From an uncultured Acidimicrobiales bacterium (GTDB taxonomy: Bacteria > Actinomycetota > Acidimicrobiia > Acidimicrobiales > SHLQ01): a stretch of 64,000 nt of DNA. The stretch spans positions 85,411 to 149,410 of the forward strand of contig CAKZVC010000001.1 of NCBI GenBank assembly GCA_937922235.1, given 5' to 3'. The translations under genes and the position numbers were made by a program. Under the pieces are notes generated by a model. That model was not told the origin of the DNA and ran no database searches. It saw nothing but the letters and a program-made list of their open reading frames with translations. Shown here piece after piece: positions 46,189 through 56,713 of this stretch. Within the stretch, counting starts at the first letter, position 1. Each line of letters begins with the position of its first letter.

Positions 46189-46740
46189 TCAGTCGAGGAC
46201 TCGACGCAGAACTGGCTTAATGCCCTTTGCCAGCGCCCAACCAGTGACTGCTCCCGCGGCAACGTCGGTGGCGTGGTGGATCTGCACATGGATTCGGCTG
46301 GTTGCCACGACGGCGGCGATCGAGCGGATCGCGAACTTTCCGACAGGACCCATGCCAGGAGTGAGAAACGCTGTGGCGACGGTGGCCGCACTTGCATGGC
46401 CGGACGGGAAGCTTGAGGTCTTGGGCTGACGAAGCTTCATCGGCCGCTCGTCCATGGTGACGTCCGGTCGTTCGCGTTCAAACAGAGACTTGATGGGTCC
46501 GTTGACGAGCGAAGCTTCAAGTCCGAGCGCCGCGCTGGTCATAAGCGCACGCTTCGGGTCTCGTTGGACGATCGCCTGCGCAACGCCGAGGGCATGCCAG
46601 ATCTTCGAGAAGTTGGCCGCCTCAGACGCTCCGTAGAAAAGAGCGTCGGCACCGGGAATTGCTCTGATGTGCTCCCAAGCCTCATCGACCATGTCGTCGA
46701 TGGGCTGGAAGGTGTTGGGAACGGGAATGCGCTTCACCAC
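46189..46740 (-). CDS. PAP2-family phosphatase
   Basis: 183 aa. The three phosphatase motifs are recognisable: KSLFERERPD (KX6RP), SFPSGHASAA (PSGH) and SRIHVQIHHATD (SRX5HX3D). Short hydrophobic stretches suggest a membrane association. PAP2 enzymes dephosphorylate lipid phosphates or polyprenyl pyrophosphates. It lies between the aldolase and DUF4349 genes on the same strand with small gaps. Confidence 0.88.
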   Translation of the reverse strand: MVKRIPVPNTFQPIDDMVDEAWEHIRAIPGADALFYGASEAANFSKIWHALGVAQAIVQRDPKRALMTSAALGLEASLVNGPIKSLFERERPDVTMDERPMKLRQPKTSSFPSGHASAATVATAFLTPGMGPVGKFAIRSIAAVVATSRIHVQIHHATDVAAGAVTGWALAKGIKPVLRRVLD

Positions 46741-46752
46741 GATCCCGTAACG

Positions 46753-48318
46753 CTACTCGCTCTCGTCAGAACCCGTTTCCTGCGGCGCAGCTGGAACGGT
46801 TTGTGGTTGGCTCTCGCGAGGTGGCGGTGGCTGGTTCTCCATACGTTTGGCCTGCTTTCGGGCCCGCCGAGCCGCAAACAGTCGACGAATACCCCAGTAG
46901 CCGAGTGCAAAGATCGGCAGAAGGACGAGCAGCGGAATGATGAAGCCCGAGACAACCTTGACCGCAACCCAGATAGCCGACAGCAACGCAGCGCCAGCGC
47001 CAAACCCATCGCCGAAACCAGGGTCGACTGCATCCTCATTGACCCGAATAACCGGGGTAGTGGCGCTCCGAACTGCTGGGCCAACAACATCGTCAGTTAC
47101 GCCGTCCGTTGGAAGGCCAGTTACACCGGCACGGAGTGAACGGTCTCGTTCGACGGTGAGCTCGTACGCCTGGAGGAGGGTTTGCCCTGGGCGAAGGGCT
47201 GAGGCGTCGCCGAATACAGGGATGAGGTCGTCGTTGCTTTCGATGCCAAGCACGGTTTCAGTAATCGTGACTCCCGTGAGGGTCTGGTCGCCGTCGTTGC
47301 GCACGTCGAAGCAGAGCGTCACTGCGTCGCCCGGTTCAAACACGCGGCTGTCGACTCGGCCACCTGGGCATCCAATGCCCTTGTCGTGGCCCTCATACAC
47401 CGTGACGCCGAGTGCAAGCAAGTTCGTGACCCGGTCCTGTTCGAGGACCAGAGTGATAGTGGCGAGGTCGATGCGATCCCGCAGGGTGCGAAGGGTTCCT
47501 CGCATGACCTCTAGGTCGGACTCGCGCGCCAAGAGGAGCTGCTCAAGACGGGCGAAGTCCTCCAGGTCGGTCGCGTTTTCCATGGCCTCACGGAGGCGGT
47601 TCACCCCGAGCTGCGTGACCTCAATGCGGCTAGACAAGTCGACGACTCGTTCAGTGACGTCATCAGTGCTGACGGTTTGGTTTCGAAGTTCGCCAATCCC
47701 GGCGAGTCGTTCGAGCGCAACTGAGAAGTTCTCTGGGTCGACCTTGAAGGTGATCTGCGACCGCGGCTCGGCACCGCCGGTCGTGTTCTGGCTGGAAATG
47801 AACCCACCGACGTCTTCGATGATCTGCGCAGCCTGAGCCCCGGCATCTTCGACGTCGTCGACGCCAACCGAGACGCTTGCGGTGTAGATGATCTCTCGCC
47901 CACGCTGGGCTGCGGTCCGGGTCGGTGGCGTTTGCCCTGACGACGCGGTTGGGTTTTCACCGTCGGCCTCGCGGTCGCTATCGGCACCGTCGCTTGTTGC
48001 TTCGTCGGCCGGCGCCACGCTTTCGGCCAGGGCCGGAGCAACCGTGGTTGCGGCGATTTCACCAGAGACGACGACCTCTTCGGCCATCGCATCGTCGTCT
48101 TCCATCGCCTCCTCTTCCATAGCTTCGCCGGACTCTGCCACTTCGACAGCGTCACCGGCGGCATCGGCAGCGTCGCTGGCGGCGTCGGTGACGGACGTGA
48201 GTTGCGCAGAGCTCCCGCAAGCCGTCACCACCAGCATCAATGTGGCAACGATCGCCAGCAGGCGTACTGCTCGGCCTCTCGTTCCGGTGTTTCGAGTGCT
48301 CTTGGCTGTTCCCGCCAT
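46753..48318 (-). CDS. DUF4349 lipoprotein
   Basis: 521 aa. The N-terminus has a hydrophobic stretch ending in a lipobox (VVTACGSSAQ), followed by ~90 acidic low-complexity residues. Residues ~140-310 are DUF4349: IIYTASVSVGVDDVEDAGAQ, GGFISSQNTTGGAEPRSQIT, then a coiled coil (ATDLEDFARLEQLLLARESD). A later ~130-residue domain resembles a CARDB/DUF11-like stretch (DAVTLCFDVRNDGDQTLTGV). One TM helix near the C-terminus (IIPLLVLLPIFALGYWGI) precedes a basic tail. Function unknown. Confidence 0.85.
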   Translation of the reverse strand: MAGTAKSTRNTGTRGRAVRLLAIVATLMLVVTACGSSAQLTSVTDAASDAADAAGDAVEVAESGEAMEEEAMEDDDAMAEEVVVSGEIAATTVAPALAESVAPADEATSDGADSDREADGENPTASSGQTPPTRTAAQRGREIIYTASVSVGVDDVEDAGAQAAQIIEDVGGFISSQNTTGGAEPRSQITFKVDPENFSVALERLAGIGELRNQTVSTDDVTERVVDLSSRIEVTQLGVNRLREAMENATDLEDFARLEQLLLARESDLEVMRGTLRTLRDRIDLATITLVLEQDRVTNLLALGVTVYEGHDKGIGCPGGRVDSRVFEPGDAVTLCFDVRNDGDQTLTGVTITETVLGIESNDDLIPVFGDASALRPGQTLLQAYELTVERDRSLRAGVTGLPTDGVTDDVVGPAVRSATTPVIRVNEDAVDPGFGDGFGAGAALLSAIWVAVKVVSGFIIPLLVLLPIFALGYWGIRRLFAARRARKQAKRMENQPPPPRESQPQTVPAAPQETGSDESE

Positions 48319-48493
48319 GTGAAATTCTCCCGTTTCGATACCGCTCAGGGGCGACTCGTCACCTCTTCTACGGCCACAACCCGCGGAAAGTTCCCGAATA
48401 TCGAGAAATTGCTCCCCCGTGCTCTTGGGTGCCCTGCTGTGAAGTGTGGCGTAGTGGCGCCTCCAGGCCGCCGAACCCCGTTACCGTTCACCT

Positions 48494-50356
48494 GTGCAAA
48501 AACGTACGGATCTCCGCAACATCGCCATGATCGCCCACGTCGATCATGGCAAGACCACCCTCGTCGACGCCATGCTGCGTCAAGGCGGTGTATTCAGTGA
48601 CCACGGCGAAGTCGTCGAGCGCGTCATGGACAACACCGACCTCGAGAAGGAAAAGGGAATCACGATTCTCGCGAACAATGCGGCAATGCATTGGACGACC
48701 GAGGACGGTGGTGACGTAAAGATCAACATCGTTGACACTCCTGGCCACGCCGACTTCGGTGGTGAGGTCGAACGTGCGCTCACGATGATCGACGGCGTTA
48801 TCTTGCTGGTCGACTCAAGCGAAGGCCCGTTGCCACAAACTCGCTTCGTACTCGGCAAGGCCATGGCACGTGGCCTTCCTGTCGTGCTCGTTATCAACAA
48901 GATCGATCGCCCGGACGCTCGCGTTGCTGAGGTTGTCGACGAGGTCTACGAGCTCTTCATGGACATCGGTGCTGACGACGATCAGATCAACTTCCCGATC
49001 GTCTACACCTGCGCCCGCGATGGCTACGCCCAGATGGATCCCGATGGCGAGCAGGGCACCGACATGTCGCCGCTGTTCGAAACCCTCATCGATACCGTTC
49101 CCCCGTTCGAATACGACGAGGACGCTCCAACCCAGGTGTGGGTCACGAACCTCGATGCTTCGCCCTACGTTGGCCGGCTCGCGATCTGCCGCGTCATGCA
49201 GGGCGTCATCAAGAAGGGTCAGCAAGTGGCCTGGATGCAGGAGGACGGCACGGTGACCAACCAGAAGGTCGTCACCCTTACCGCCACCGAAGGCATCGAC
49301 AACGTCGACATCGACGAAGCCGGCCCGGGTGAGCTCGTGCAGATCTCTGGTATGGAAAGCGTCATGATTGGCGACACGCTCGCCGACCCAGGCAACCCCA
49401 TTGCGCTGCCGACCATCACTGTCGACGAGCCAACACTTTCGATGACGATCGGCACCAACACCTCGCCGCTTGCCGGCAAGGATGGCGACAAGCTCACCGC
49501 ACGCCAGATCAAAGATCGCCTCGACAAGGAGCTGGTCGGCAACGTCTCGATCCGTGTGCTCCCAACCGACCGCCCCGACAACTTTGAGGTCCAGGGTCGT
49601 GGCGAGCTCCAGCTCGCCGTACTCGTCGAGACCATGCGCCGCGAAGGCTTCGAGCTCACCGTCGGCAAGCCCGCCGTGCTCACCAAGGAGATCGACGGAA
49701 CGCTCCACGAGCCAACCGAGCGCCTCACGATCGACATCCCCGAAGAGCACGTCGGTGGCATCACGCAGCTCCTCGGCGAGCGCAAAGCCAAGATGGAAAA
49801 CATGAACAACCACGGCGATGGGTGGGTACGTCTTGAGTACATCGTTCCCGCACGTGCGCTCATTGGTTTCCGCACCAGCTTCCTGACCGAGACCCGCGGT
49901 ACCGGCCTTGCGAACCACGTGTTCGAAGGATGGATTCCGTGGCAGGGCGAGATCCGCATGCGCAACAAGGGTTCGATCGTCGCCGACCGCACCGGTAGCA
50001 GTACCACGAACGCCATCCAGAACCTGCAGGAACGAGCGGTGTTCTACATTCCGCCGAGCGTCGACGTATACGAAGGCATGATCATCGGCGAGAACCCTCG
50101 CAACGAAGACATGGACGTCAACATCTGCAAAGAGAAGAAGCTCGACAACATCCGTACGCAGTCGTCCGATGACACGGTTCGGCTGACGCCACCGAAGGTC
50201 CTCTCGCTCGAAGGCGCACTTGAGACGATCGCCGATGATGAGTGTGTCGAAGTGACTCCGGACAACGTGCGTTTGCGCAAGGTCAACCTTGATGCAACCA
50301 CCCGCGCTCGTGAGATCAAGCGGATGAAGAACGCTCGCGAGGCAGAGAACGCTTAG
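48494..50356 (+). CDS. typA: Translational GTPase TypA/BipA
   Basis: 620 aa starting with GTG. G motifs are intact: AHVDHGKTT (G1), EKGITI (G2), DTPGHADFGG (G3) and INKIDRPDAR (G4). The EF-G-like domains and the TypA-specific C-terminal domain follow (FRTSFLTETRGTGLANHVFE). A ribosome-associated GTPase for 50S assembly and stress adaptation. The 3' end overlaps the convergent histidine kinase gene by ~40 nt. Confidence 0.96.
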   Translation: MQKRTDLRNIAMIAHVDHGKTTLVDAMLRQGGVFSDHGEVVERVMDNTDLEKEKGITILANNAAMHWTTEDGGDVKINIVDTPGHADFGGEVERALTMIDGVILLVDSSEGPLPQTRFVLGKAMARGLPVVLVINKIDRPDARVAEVVDEVYELFMDIGADDDQINFPIVYTCARDGYAQMDPDGEQGTDMSPLFETLIDTVPPFEYDEDAPTQVWVTNLDASPYVGRLAICRVMQGVIKKGQQVAWMQEDGTVTNQKVVTLTATEGIDNVDIDEAGPGELVQISGMESVMIGDTLADPGNPIALPTITVDEPTLSMTIGTNTSPLAGKDGDKLTARQIKDRLDKELVGNVSIRVLPTDRPDNFEVQGRGELQLAVLVETMRREGFELTVGKPAVLTKEIDGTLHEPTERLTIDIPEEHVGGITQLLGERKAKMENMNNHGDGWVRLEYIVPARALIGFRTSFLTETRGTGLANHVFEGWIPWQGEIRMRNKGSIVADRTGSSTTNAIQNLQERAVFYIPPSVDVYEGMIIGENPRNEDMDVNICKEKKLDNIRTQSSDDTVRLTPPKVLSLEGALETIADDECVEVTPDNVRLRKVNLDATTRAREIKRMKNAREAENA

Positions 50357-51494
50357 CGCTCTCATCATCCATCATCTGATCGACTGAGCTTCCGACTTGC
50401 GGAAGCCGGATAGTGAAGGTCGAGCCTTCGCCGGGAACAGACGTTGCTCGAAGCGCGCCGCCGTGACGCTCGGCAATTTCCCGGCAAATAGTGAGGCCTA
50501 GCCCGGTACCGTCGCTGCCCTTGGTGGTGAAATAGGGCTCGAACGCACTCGCGAGCTCATCGCAGGTCATGCCGACGCCATTGTCCTTGACGGAGATGTC
50601 GGTGCAGAACGGCCGGTCGGGCGGAATCACCGCCGTGATCGCAATGGTTCCTTCCCGACCAACCGTGGCGTCTCGAGCGTTAAGGACCAGGTTGACCATG
50701 ACCTGTTGAAACTCTCGTGGAGCGATATCTGGAAAGACCGTGTCGGACTCAAGGTCGATGATCAACGTGGTTCCTGCCGGTATGACGAGCTCAAGGAGCG
50801 CTGGCATTTGTTCGAGGAGAGCGCCGACGCTCAGCGACTTCTGCGTTGGCAGATGCGTGTCATCTTGAGGGCTGGCGAAGGCTGCTATTGAGCCGAGCAG
50901 GCCGAGGGCAGCTTCGCTTTCACGTCGGAGGAGTTGCACTGCTTCGGGATTGGCGGCACCGTCGAGCGTCTCGCCGATCAAGGAGATCGAGGCCAGGCTG
51001 TTTCTCAGATCGTGGACCGCCGATGCGGTGAACTGTCCGATGGCTGCGGACCGTTGGAGAGCCTCGATGCGTTTGGTTGTTGGGTCTGTTGTCGAGGCAT
51101 CGGTCAAGATGCCTACGCCCATGACCGGCTGACCGTCTGCATCGAAGTCGACCGCGGCAAGCAGGTCGCCAACGATGATCGCCCCGCTGCTGGTAATGAA
51201 GCGTTTGCGGACGCTGAAGTAGGGAACCTCGCCGCTAAAGGCACGTGTCGACATATCTTCATCGAGATCGATGTCGTCAGGGTGCGTGATGTCGACGATC
51301 GACATCGTCAGAAGCTTCTCTCGCGAATAGCCAACAAGTTGTGCAAACGCTTCGTTTACCCAGAAGTAGTCAAGGTTGTGGTCAACGAAGCTGATGCCGA
51401 TCCCGATGTTCTCGAGGAACTCCTGGAACCCTACGATTCCTCCCGAGTCATCCGTCGGACCAGCAAGTACCGGATGTCGCGGATCTCGATCCAT
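50316..51494 (-). CDS. PAS-domain sensor histidine kinase
   Basis: 392 aa. An N-terminal PAS domain (FLENIGIGISFVDHNLDYFW, then LVGYSREKLLTMSIVDITHP) is followed by a His-phosphotransfer helix with AVHDLRNSLASISLIGE and an ATPase domain with N box LVLNARDATVG, G1 DNGVGM and G2 GTGLGLTICREIAERHGG. No membrane segment, so a cytosolic sensor. No response regulator is adjacent, so it is an orphan kinase. It overlaps typA at the 3' end. Confidence 0.92.
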   Translation of the reverse strand: MDRDPRHPVLAGPTDDSGGIVGFQEFLENIGIGISFVDHNLDYFWVNEAFAQLVGYSREKLLTMSIVDITHPDDIDLDEDMSTRAFSGEVPYFSVRKRFITSSGAIIVGDLLAAVDFDADGQPVMGVGILTDASTTDPTTKRIEALQRSAAIGQFTASAVHDLRNSLASISLIGETLDGAANPEAVQLLRRESEAALGLLGSIAAFASPQDDTHLPTQKSLSVGALLEQMPALLELVIPAGTTLIIDLESDTVFPDIAPREFQQVMVNLVLNARDATVGREGTIAITAVIPPDRPFCTDISVKDNGVGMTCDELASAFEPYFTTKGSDGTGLGLTICREIAERHGGALRATSVPGEGSTFTIRLPQVGSSVDQMMDDESAKRSLPRERSSSA

Positions 51495-51573
51495 GCGGCG
51501 ACCATAACAGTGGCGTTCGTCACGTCGGCTGCCCTAGCGGCGCATGGAGAGATTTGACCCCAATATTGGGGGC

Positions 51574-52341
51574 TCAGGTTGAGGCCGTTAGCAACCGGCG
51601 AGCTGCGCCAACAACGATGTCGACGGCCTGCGATTCTGTCCGCTCCATGACCTCGGGATGCGGGATCTCTTCGATTGTTCGATTGACGAGCACGCCAGCG
51701 ACACAGCCAGCGCGCAACCCTTGGCTTGCGCACATCGTCAGCAAGGTTGCTGACTCCATCTCATAGTTGAGGACGCCCATAGCTTGCCATTCTTCGAGCG
51801 AGCCCTGAAAGCGCTGAACGACCCGCCCAGAGAAGGTGTCGTAGCGCTCTTGACCGGGGTAGAACGTGTCGCTCGACGCCGTCACCCCAACATGGACGGT
51901 CTCACCTGAGGCCTGGGCGGCTTCGACGAGGGCTGCGGTACAGTTGAAGTCGGCAACGGCGGGAAACTCGATCGGTGCGAAGTGTTGGCTGGCGCCGTCG
52001 AGCCGGACGGAGGCTGTCGTCACGATGACCTCACCAGGTTGCACGTCGGACTGGATAGCGCCAGTGGTGCCGACGCGTAGGAAGGTGCGAACGCCGAGCT
52101 GTGCGAGCTCTTCGACCGCAATGGACGTTGACGGGCCCCCGATTCCGGTTGAGCACACGACGAGCGGGTGCCCATCGAGATACCCAAGCCACGACGTGAA
52201 TTCACGATTCGAAGCTAGGAACTCGGGGTTGTCCAGACGGCCGGCAATTCGTTCGACCCGTGCAGGGTCTCCGGGGACAATCGCCGTCGTTGCCCCGCGA
52301 AGCATGTCGAGGTCGAGATCGAGGTGAAAGGTCTCAGGCAT
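51574..52341 (-). CDS. Uridine phosphorylase-like nucleoside phosphorylase
   Basis: 255 aa. NP-1 family motifs: [40 protein letters not shown] and [20 protein letters not shown], with the active-site stretch [19 protein letters not shown]. The pattern fits uridine phosphorylase (Udp) best, cleaving uridine to uracil and ribose-1-phosphate. Stand-alone, cytoplasmic. Confidence 0.9.
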   Translation of the reverse strand: MPETFHLDLDLDMLRGATTAIVPGDPARVERIAGRLDNPEFLASNREFTSWLGYLDGHPLVVCSTGIGGPSTSIAVEELAQLGVRTFLRVGTTGAIQSDVQPGEVIVTTASVRLDGASQHFAPIEFPAVADFNCTAALVEAAQASGETVHVGVTASSDTFYPGQERYDTFSGRVVQRFQGSLEEWQAMGVLNYEMESATLLTMCASQGLRAGCVAGVLVNRTIEEIPHPEVMERTESQAVDIVVGAARRLLTAST

Positions 52342-52387
52342 TGGCTGACATTACCTGCCAGACCCGCCGGGCGGTTTGGTCTGTCGA

Positions 52388-52801
52388 TCAGATTCCAGCA
52401 GCGACGTTCGCAAGATTCTGAAGAGCTCCGGTGATGACCGCGAGCTGCGGAGTGTCACCAGGGATGTCGTGACGCTCAGCGAGGTAGGCCGGGTCGTTGT
52501 GCAGAACTCGGACACCCTCATTGGTCTGGATGATGAGGATCTTCTGTGGGAGATCAATGGCGACCGTCGGGGCGATGTGCATCAGCGGCGTGCCAAGTGC
52601 AGGGTTCCCAAAGAAAATCTCGACGGTCGGGGTGAGCTCGAGGCCGACACTTTGGGCGCCGCTCGCGTGGTCGACTCTGGCGATAAGGCGAAGCTTCTCG
52701 TTGCCCTCAATAGCGGCAGCGAGGCGGTCGGCGGCTTCGGCTGTCGTGGTGCCGGTGCCGAGCGTTTCGACGAGGCCGTTTGGAAGTGCTGGTGTTGTCA
52801 T
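52388..52801 (-). CDS. DUF302-domain protein
   Basis: 137 aa from the ATG at 52801. One DUF302 domain fills the protein: DRLAAAIEGNEKLRLIARVD, VEIFFGNPALGTPLMHIAPT, and the conserved ending IDLPQKILIIQTNEGVRVLH. The fold is a small alpha-beta sandwich; role unknown. No membrane segment. Confidence 0.87.
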   Translation of the reverse strand: MTTPALPNGLVETLGTGTTTAEAADRLAAAIEGNEKLRLIARVDHASGAQSVGLELTPTVEIFFGNPALGTPLMHIAPTVAIDLPQKILIIQTNEGVRVLHNDPAYLAERHDIPGDTPQLAVITGALQNLANVAAGI

Positions 52802-52847
52802 GAGTACGGGAACTCGGTCCTGGCGAGGAAGATTCCGCAAGCTCGGA

Positions 52848-54056
52848 CTAGTTCAATTCGGCACCCGGGCCGGTGAAGACCTTGCGATGCCAGCGGCGGG
52901 GTGTTGCGATGATCGCCCGGGGATAGTCCTCGAACATCCAACGACCGAAGTTGCGCCTAGTCCAATCGTTCGTCCCCACTGCACGGAGAGCGAACTCGGC
53001 CACCTTCGGGTTTGCCATCCACCCCGCGAGCAGGTTCGCCATTTTGTGGTCGGCAACGAGCTCCGATCTCACCGTTCGTTCGTATGTCGATGCTGCGGTG
53101 TCAAAGTCGTCTGGGTTCGCAAGGATTGCTTCGGCTGCCTCACGACCGGTGAGGAGCGCTTGGCCTATGCCCTCGCCGGTAAGCGTGTCGCACGCCATGG
53201 CGGCATCGCCGATGAACATCGTGCGAGGACCGACGAGTGGGGCTTGGTCGATGCGAGCCGGAATGGGCCACGCCCGATGCGGGGACTCGGGTACAGCATC
53301 TGTCCCTAAGACCCCGCGAATGTGTGGGCGTTGCAAGATGTCGGGCCACAGAGTTTTCATGTCTTGCGTTGAATGATCGCCACCGCGAATGATGCCGAAT
53401 CCGACATTTGCGCGGCCATCGCCAACGGGAAAAGACCATACATAGCCAGGAAGCACGTCGGGCTCGAACCAGATCCACAGCTCGCTGGCGGCTGCCGGCG
53501 CAACGTTTTCGAAGTACTGGCGAAACGCATGCCACTCACCTCGGTACTTGGCAATATCGAGGCCGAGCAGTTTGCGCACTGGCGACCACATGCCGTCTGC
53601 AGCAATGACCTGGCTCGCATGAATCTCGTCGCCAGCATCGGTTGTCACCGTGATGCCGTCACTGGCGGGCGCCACATGGGTGATCTTGGTACCAAAACGA
53701 GTGTCCGCGCCTGCGGCGATTGCGTGGTCGACCAACGCCGCGTCGAACTCGGAGCGGCGCGCGACTGCGGCGTACAAGCCCGGGCCCTCGGGGAGCGGAA
53801 TGTCGTGGCGGATTCCCGACGGCGATCGAAGTACCGCGCCATGAACTTCAGTAAAAGAGGGAACAGCAGTGGGGGAGAACTGCATCGATTCGAGCTCGCG
53901 AAGGCACAGCGTTGTGAGCCCGTCACCGCAGAACTTGTCGCGCGGGAACGTCGCCTTATCGATGAGAAGGACATCGTGGCCCGCACGAGCCATCCAGTAG
54001 GCGGCACTTGCGCCCGCAGGGCCCGCTCCAACGATGACGGTAGCGACAGAACTCAT
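52848..54056 (-). CDS. Geranylgeranyl reductase-family FAD-dependent oxidoreductase
   Basis: 402 aa. The FAD-binding Rossmann GAGPAGASAAYWMARAGHDV is followed by LLIDKATFPRDKFCGDGLTT, the GGR-family signature near the N-terminus, and a C-terminal FIGDAAMACDTLTGEGIGQA. These reductases saturate prenyl chains, for example of menaquinone or archaeal-type lipids. The substrate is not determined. Neighbours do not point to a pathway. Confidence 0.9.
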   Translation of the reverse strand: MSSVATVIVGAGPAGASAAYWMARAGHDVLLIDKATFPRDKFCGDGLTTLCLRELESMQFSPTAVPSFTEVHGAVLRSPSGIRHDIPLPEGPGLYAAVARRSEFDAALVDHAIAAGADTRFGTKITHVAPASDGITVTTDAGDEIHASQVIAADGMWSPVRKLLGLDIAKYRGEWHAFRQYFENVAPAAASELWIWFEPDVLPGYVWSFPVGDGRANVGFGIIRGGDHSTQDMKTLWPDILQRPHIRGVLGTDAVPESPHRAWPIPARIDQAPLVGPRTMFIGDAAMACDTLTGEGIGQALLTGREAAEAILANPDDFDTAASTYERTVRSELVADHKMANLLAGWMANPKVAEFALRAVGTNDWTRRNFGRWMFEDYPRAIIATPRRWHRKVFTGPGAELN

Positions 54057-54181
54057 TGATCAAAGCGTATCGATAGGGGCTTTCGCAACAAGGCTCGAAC
54101 ACCGGAGAATGCCGATGGCGCGGTCACAAGATCTCCGCCCAAAAACCGACCTGTCAGGTCCGAAAAGGGGCAGAAATCTGA

Positions 54182-55924
54182 TTAGGGGTCGGTCGGATCG
54201 GGTGCTTCGGTTGACGTTGACGTCTCGGCGGCGACGGTTGTGGTCGTGTCCGCTGGCGCAGCGGTCGTCGTCGTGCTCGTCGTAGTTGTTGTCGTCGTAG
54301 TCGTGTCACCTGGAGCCACCGTGGTGGTCGTGGTCGTCGGCGCGTCTGGGTCAACCGTGGTCGTTGGGGCGTTCGGGTCGACGGTGGTCGACGGTGCCGT
54401 TGGGTCGACCGTGGTCGACGGAGCGTTGGGGTCGATCGTGGTGGTCGTTGTCGTTGGGTCGTTCGGGTTCACCGTCTCAGTACCGTCGCAGGCAATGCCT
54501 TCCTTGCGGTACTGGGCAACCACGGTGTCAACGTCGACCTTGCCGTCGAGGAAGGTGCGGGTGCGCTCGGTCGTCACCTTGGTGCACGCCACGCCGACGG
54601 TATTTGACCATTGTCCGGTCTGTTCGACGTCGACCCACTTGGTCGAGTACAGCTCCACCGTGATCGAGCGATCGGTTGCGATTGGCCACACCAACACGCC
54701 ATAGGGCGTTGGGTTATGGATCTCGAGCTGTGGGGCAGGCCACGAGATCGTCGCCTCACGGCCGTACGGGTAGCGGCTGAAGTAGATCGAGTGCGACTGA
54801 TACCGCTCGAACTCCAGGCCAGCGAAAAAGGCAGCGTTGAAGATGGTGGTCGCGTATTGGCTGATGCCGCCACCGACGCTGTCGATGAGATGGCCATTGA
54901 TAATCGTGCCAGCGGGAACGAAGCCCTTGGCTCGAGTGCGCTGTCCCACGAACTCATTCAGCGACCACGTCTCGCCCGGTTCGATAATGACTCCCGTGGT
55001 GAGCTCGGAGATTCGCTGGATGTTGATGTTTCGGCTCTGACCTGGGGTGTAGCGAGTGCGGAACGAGCCCACGAGCTCGGTGATGCCGAGGTTTTCCGCC
55101 CACGCCTGGCCGCGTTCGCCGTCGACGAGTGCGAACGTCAAGATGGCAACATCGGACTCGCCGCTCAGGGCACGAGCAATACGCTCACCCGATGACGTCT
55201 CGTCGCAGCACACGCGCTTGGCGCGACCCGGGAGAAGAACAACAGTGGATGGATCGTCCTCGGTCTCGCCGGGTTCGACCGTAAACGATGCTTCGCCGCC
55301 CTCAGCGCCAACATCGGGGAAGAGCCCCTCGACATCGGACTTGATTGCGGCATAGTCAACAGCGACGTTCCATTCGCCATCGACGAGGGTGACGGTGGTG
55401 GCGGTGCCGATAGGGCCTCCAGCAAGCGTCTCTCGCTGACCGTCTATCGCGATGTCGATTCCGGCTTCGAGCCGACCGTTCAGCTGGTCGGCGAAGCTCT
55501 GTGCATCTGCAGAGGACACGTCGGCGGCGAGGGGTTTGTACGGCAAGGCGAGCGTCGTGGACTCGGTCGTCGCGTTCATCAACGCATCGGCCAGTGCCTC
55601 GATGTCGGGTTCGGCGCCGTCGACTGCAGGAACAACCACGAACTCGCCTTGGCCAAATTCAATACCTGCATCGACGGCCGGGGTGATGTCCGCGCCCAAG
55701 TTGTCGACGTTGGTCGCAAGGCGATCGAGTGAGGACTCGCTAACCGTGCTCGGGTCGATGTCGAACCAACGCTCGCCGGCTTCGACCCGGACGGACGCCG
55801 GGGGAACCACGACCGCCTCTTCGGCCGGGGTTGCCGTAGCGTCGTTGTCGCCAAAGACTCCGCAACCGGCCAGAAGACAGGCCAATGTCAGTACGCCGAC
55901 CCAACCGGCGCGTGACAGACACAT
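54182..55924 (-). CDS. VanW-family lipoprotein with Thr/Pro-rich C-terminal tail
   Basis: 580 aa. The signal and lipobox LTLACLLAGCGVFGD are near the N-terminus. Residues ~25-240 hold two peptidoglycan-binding-4-like modules; the VanW domain follows (TRYTPGQSRNINIQRISELT, GETWSLNEFVGQRT, HLIDSVGGGISQYATTIFNA). The last ~110 residues are a low-complexity chain of TTTVDPNAP-type repeats, probably a cell-wall spacer or glycosylated tail. It starts at an ATGA overlap with nucS. VanW proteins are cell-wall-linked; the function is unknown. Confidence 0.9.
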   Translation of the reverse strand: MCLSRAGWVGVLTLACLLAGCGVFGDNDATATPAEEAVVVPPASVRVEAGERWFDIDPSTVSESSLDRLATNVDNLGADITPAVDAGIEFGQGEFVVVPAVDGAEPDIEALADALMNATTESTTLALPYKPLAADVSSADAQSFADQLNGRLEAGIDIAIDGQRETLAGGPIGTATTVTLVDGEWNVAVDYAAIKSDVEGLFPDVGAEGGEASFTVEPGETEDDPSTVVLLPGRAKRVCCDETSSGERIARALSGESDVAILTFALVDGERGQAWAENLGITELVGSFRTRYTPGQSRNINIQRISELTTGVIIEPGETWSLNEFVGQRTRAKGFVPAGTIINGHLIDSVGGGISQYATTIFNAAFFAGLEFERYQSHSIYFSRYPYGREATISWPAPQLEIHNPTPYGVLVWPIATDRSITVELYSTKWVDVEQTGQWSNTVGVACTKVTTERTRTFLDGKVDVDTVVAQYRKEGIACDGTETVNPNDPTTTTTTIDPNAPSTTVDPTAPSTTVDPNAPTTTVDPDAPTTTTTTVAPGDTTTTTTTTTSTTTTAAPADTTTTVAAETSTSTEAPDPTDP

Positions 55925-56583
55925 CAGAGCAGCTTGAGCTGCGGCGACTCGATGCCCCGCAGTTCGTTGTAGTCGACCTCAACGCACGTGATCGAGCGTT
56001 CGCTCGCAAGTACCTTTGCTTGCGGCTTTATTTCCTGAGCAACAAATACGCCGCGCACCGGCGAAAGTCGAGGGTCCTGGTTCAAGAACTCGAGGTAGCG
56101 GCTGAGTTGCTCGACGCCATCGATCTCGCCGCGGCGTTTGACCTCGATCGCAATGACCGAGTCGTCCTCGTCACGACAGAGCAAATCGACGGGGCCAATG
56201 TCGGTCGGGTACTCGCGTCGTACAAGCTTGTATCCGTCGCCAATCGTGGTCGGGTCGTTGGCCAAGAGCTCCTGGATATGCGCCTCGACGCCGTCCTTTA
56301 CGAGGCCGGGATCAACCCCGAGGTCCCAGTTTGTGTCGCTGATGATCTCGTGGATCGTGATGATGAGCGTCTCGCCCTTCGGGCTCACAACCCGCCACTC
56401 CGCGCCGTCTTCGACAAGACGGTTTGGGGCGTTCATCCAATTCAGTGGCTTGTACGCACCACCATCGGCATGGATGGCCACGCAGCCGTCAGCCTTCACC
56501 ATGATGAGGCGAGTGGCTTCGGGGAGATGGGCGGTTAGACGGCCGTCATAGTCGACGGTGCAACGGGCTACTACAAGGCGCAC
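55924..56583 (-). CDS. nucS: Mismatch-specific endonuclease NucS (EndoMS)
   Basis: 219 aa, typical length. N-terminal dimerisation module ([32 protein letters not shown]), then the RecB-like nuclease with catalytic Asp, Glu and Lys in [20 protein letters not shown] and the following [12 protein letters not shown]. In actinobacteria lacking MutSL, NucS cuts both strands at mismatches and so maintains replication fidelity. The C-terminal clamp-binding tail is PQLKLL. It is coupled to the VanW gene by ATGA overlap. Confidence 0.95.
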   Translation of the reverse strand: MRLVVARCTVDYDGRLTAHLPEATRLIMVKADGCVAIHADGGAYKPLNWMNAPNRLVEDGAEWRVVSPKGETLIITIHEIISDTNWDLGVDPGLVKDGVEAHIQELLANDPTTIGDGYKLVRREYPTDIGPVDLLCRDEDDSVIAIEVKRRGEIDGVEQLSRYLEFLNQDPRLSPVRGVFVAQEIKPQAKVLASERSITCVEVDYNELRGIESPQLKLL

Positions 56584-56713
56584 GTGGGCCAGGGTAGAAC
56601 ACCCTGTCGAGATATCCCATTCGCCAAATTGGGGTGCACGCCCTACCGAAAAGGCTCAAGGTTGGGTGAAAAGCACCAGTAAAGGTCTGAGTGGCAGATT
56701 CCGATCACTAGGT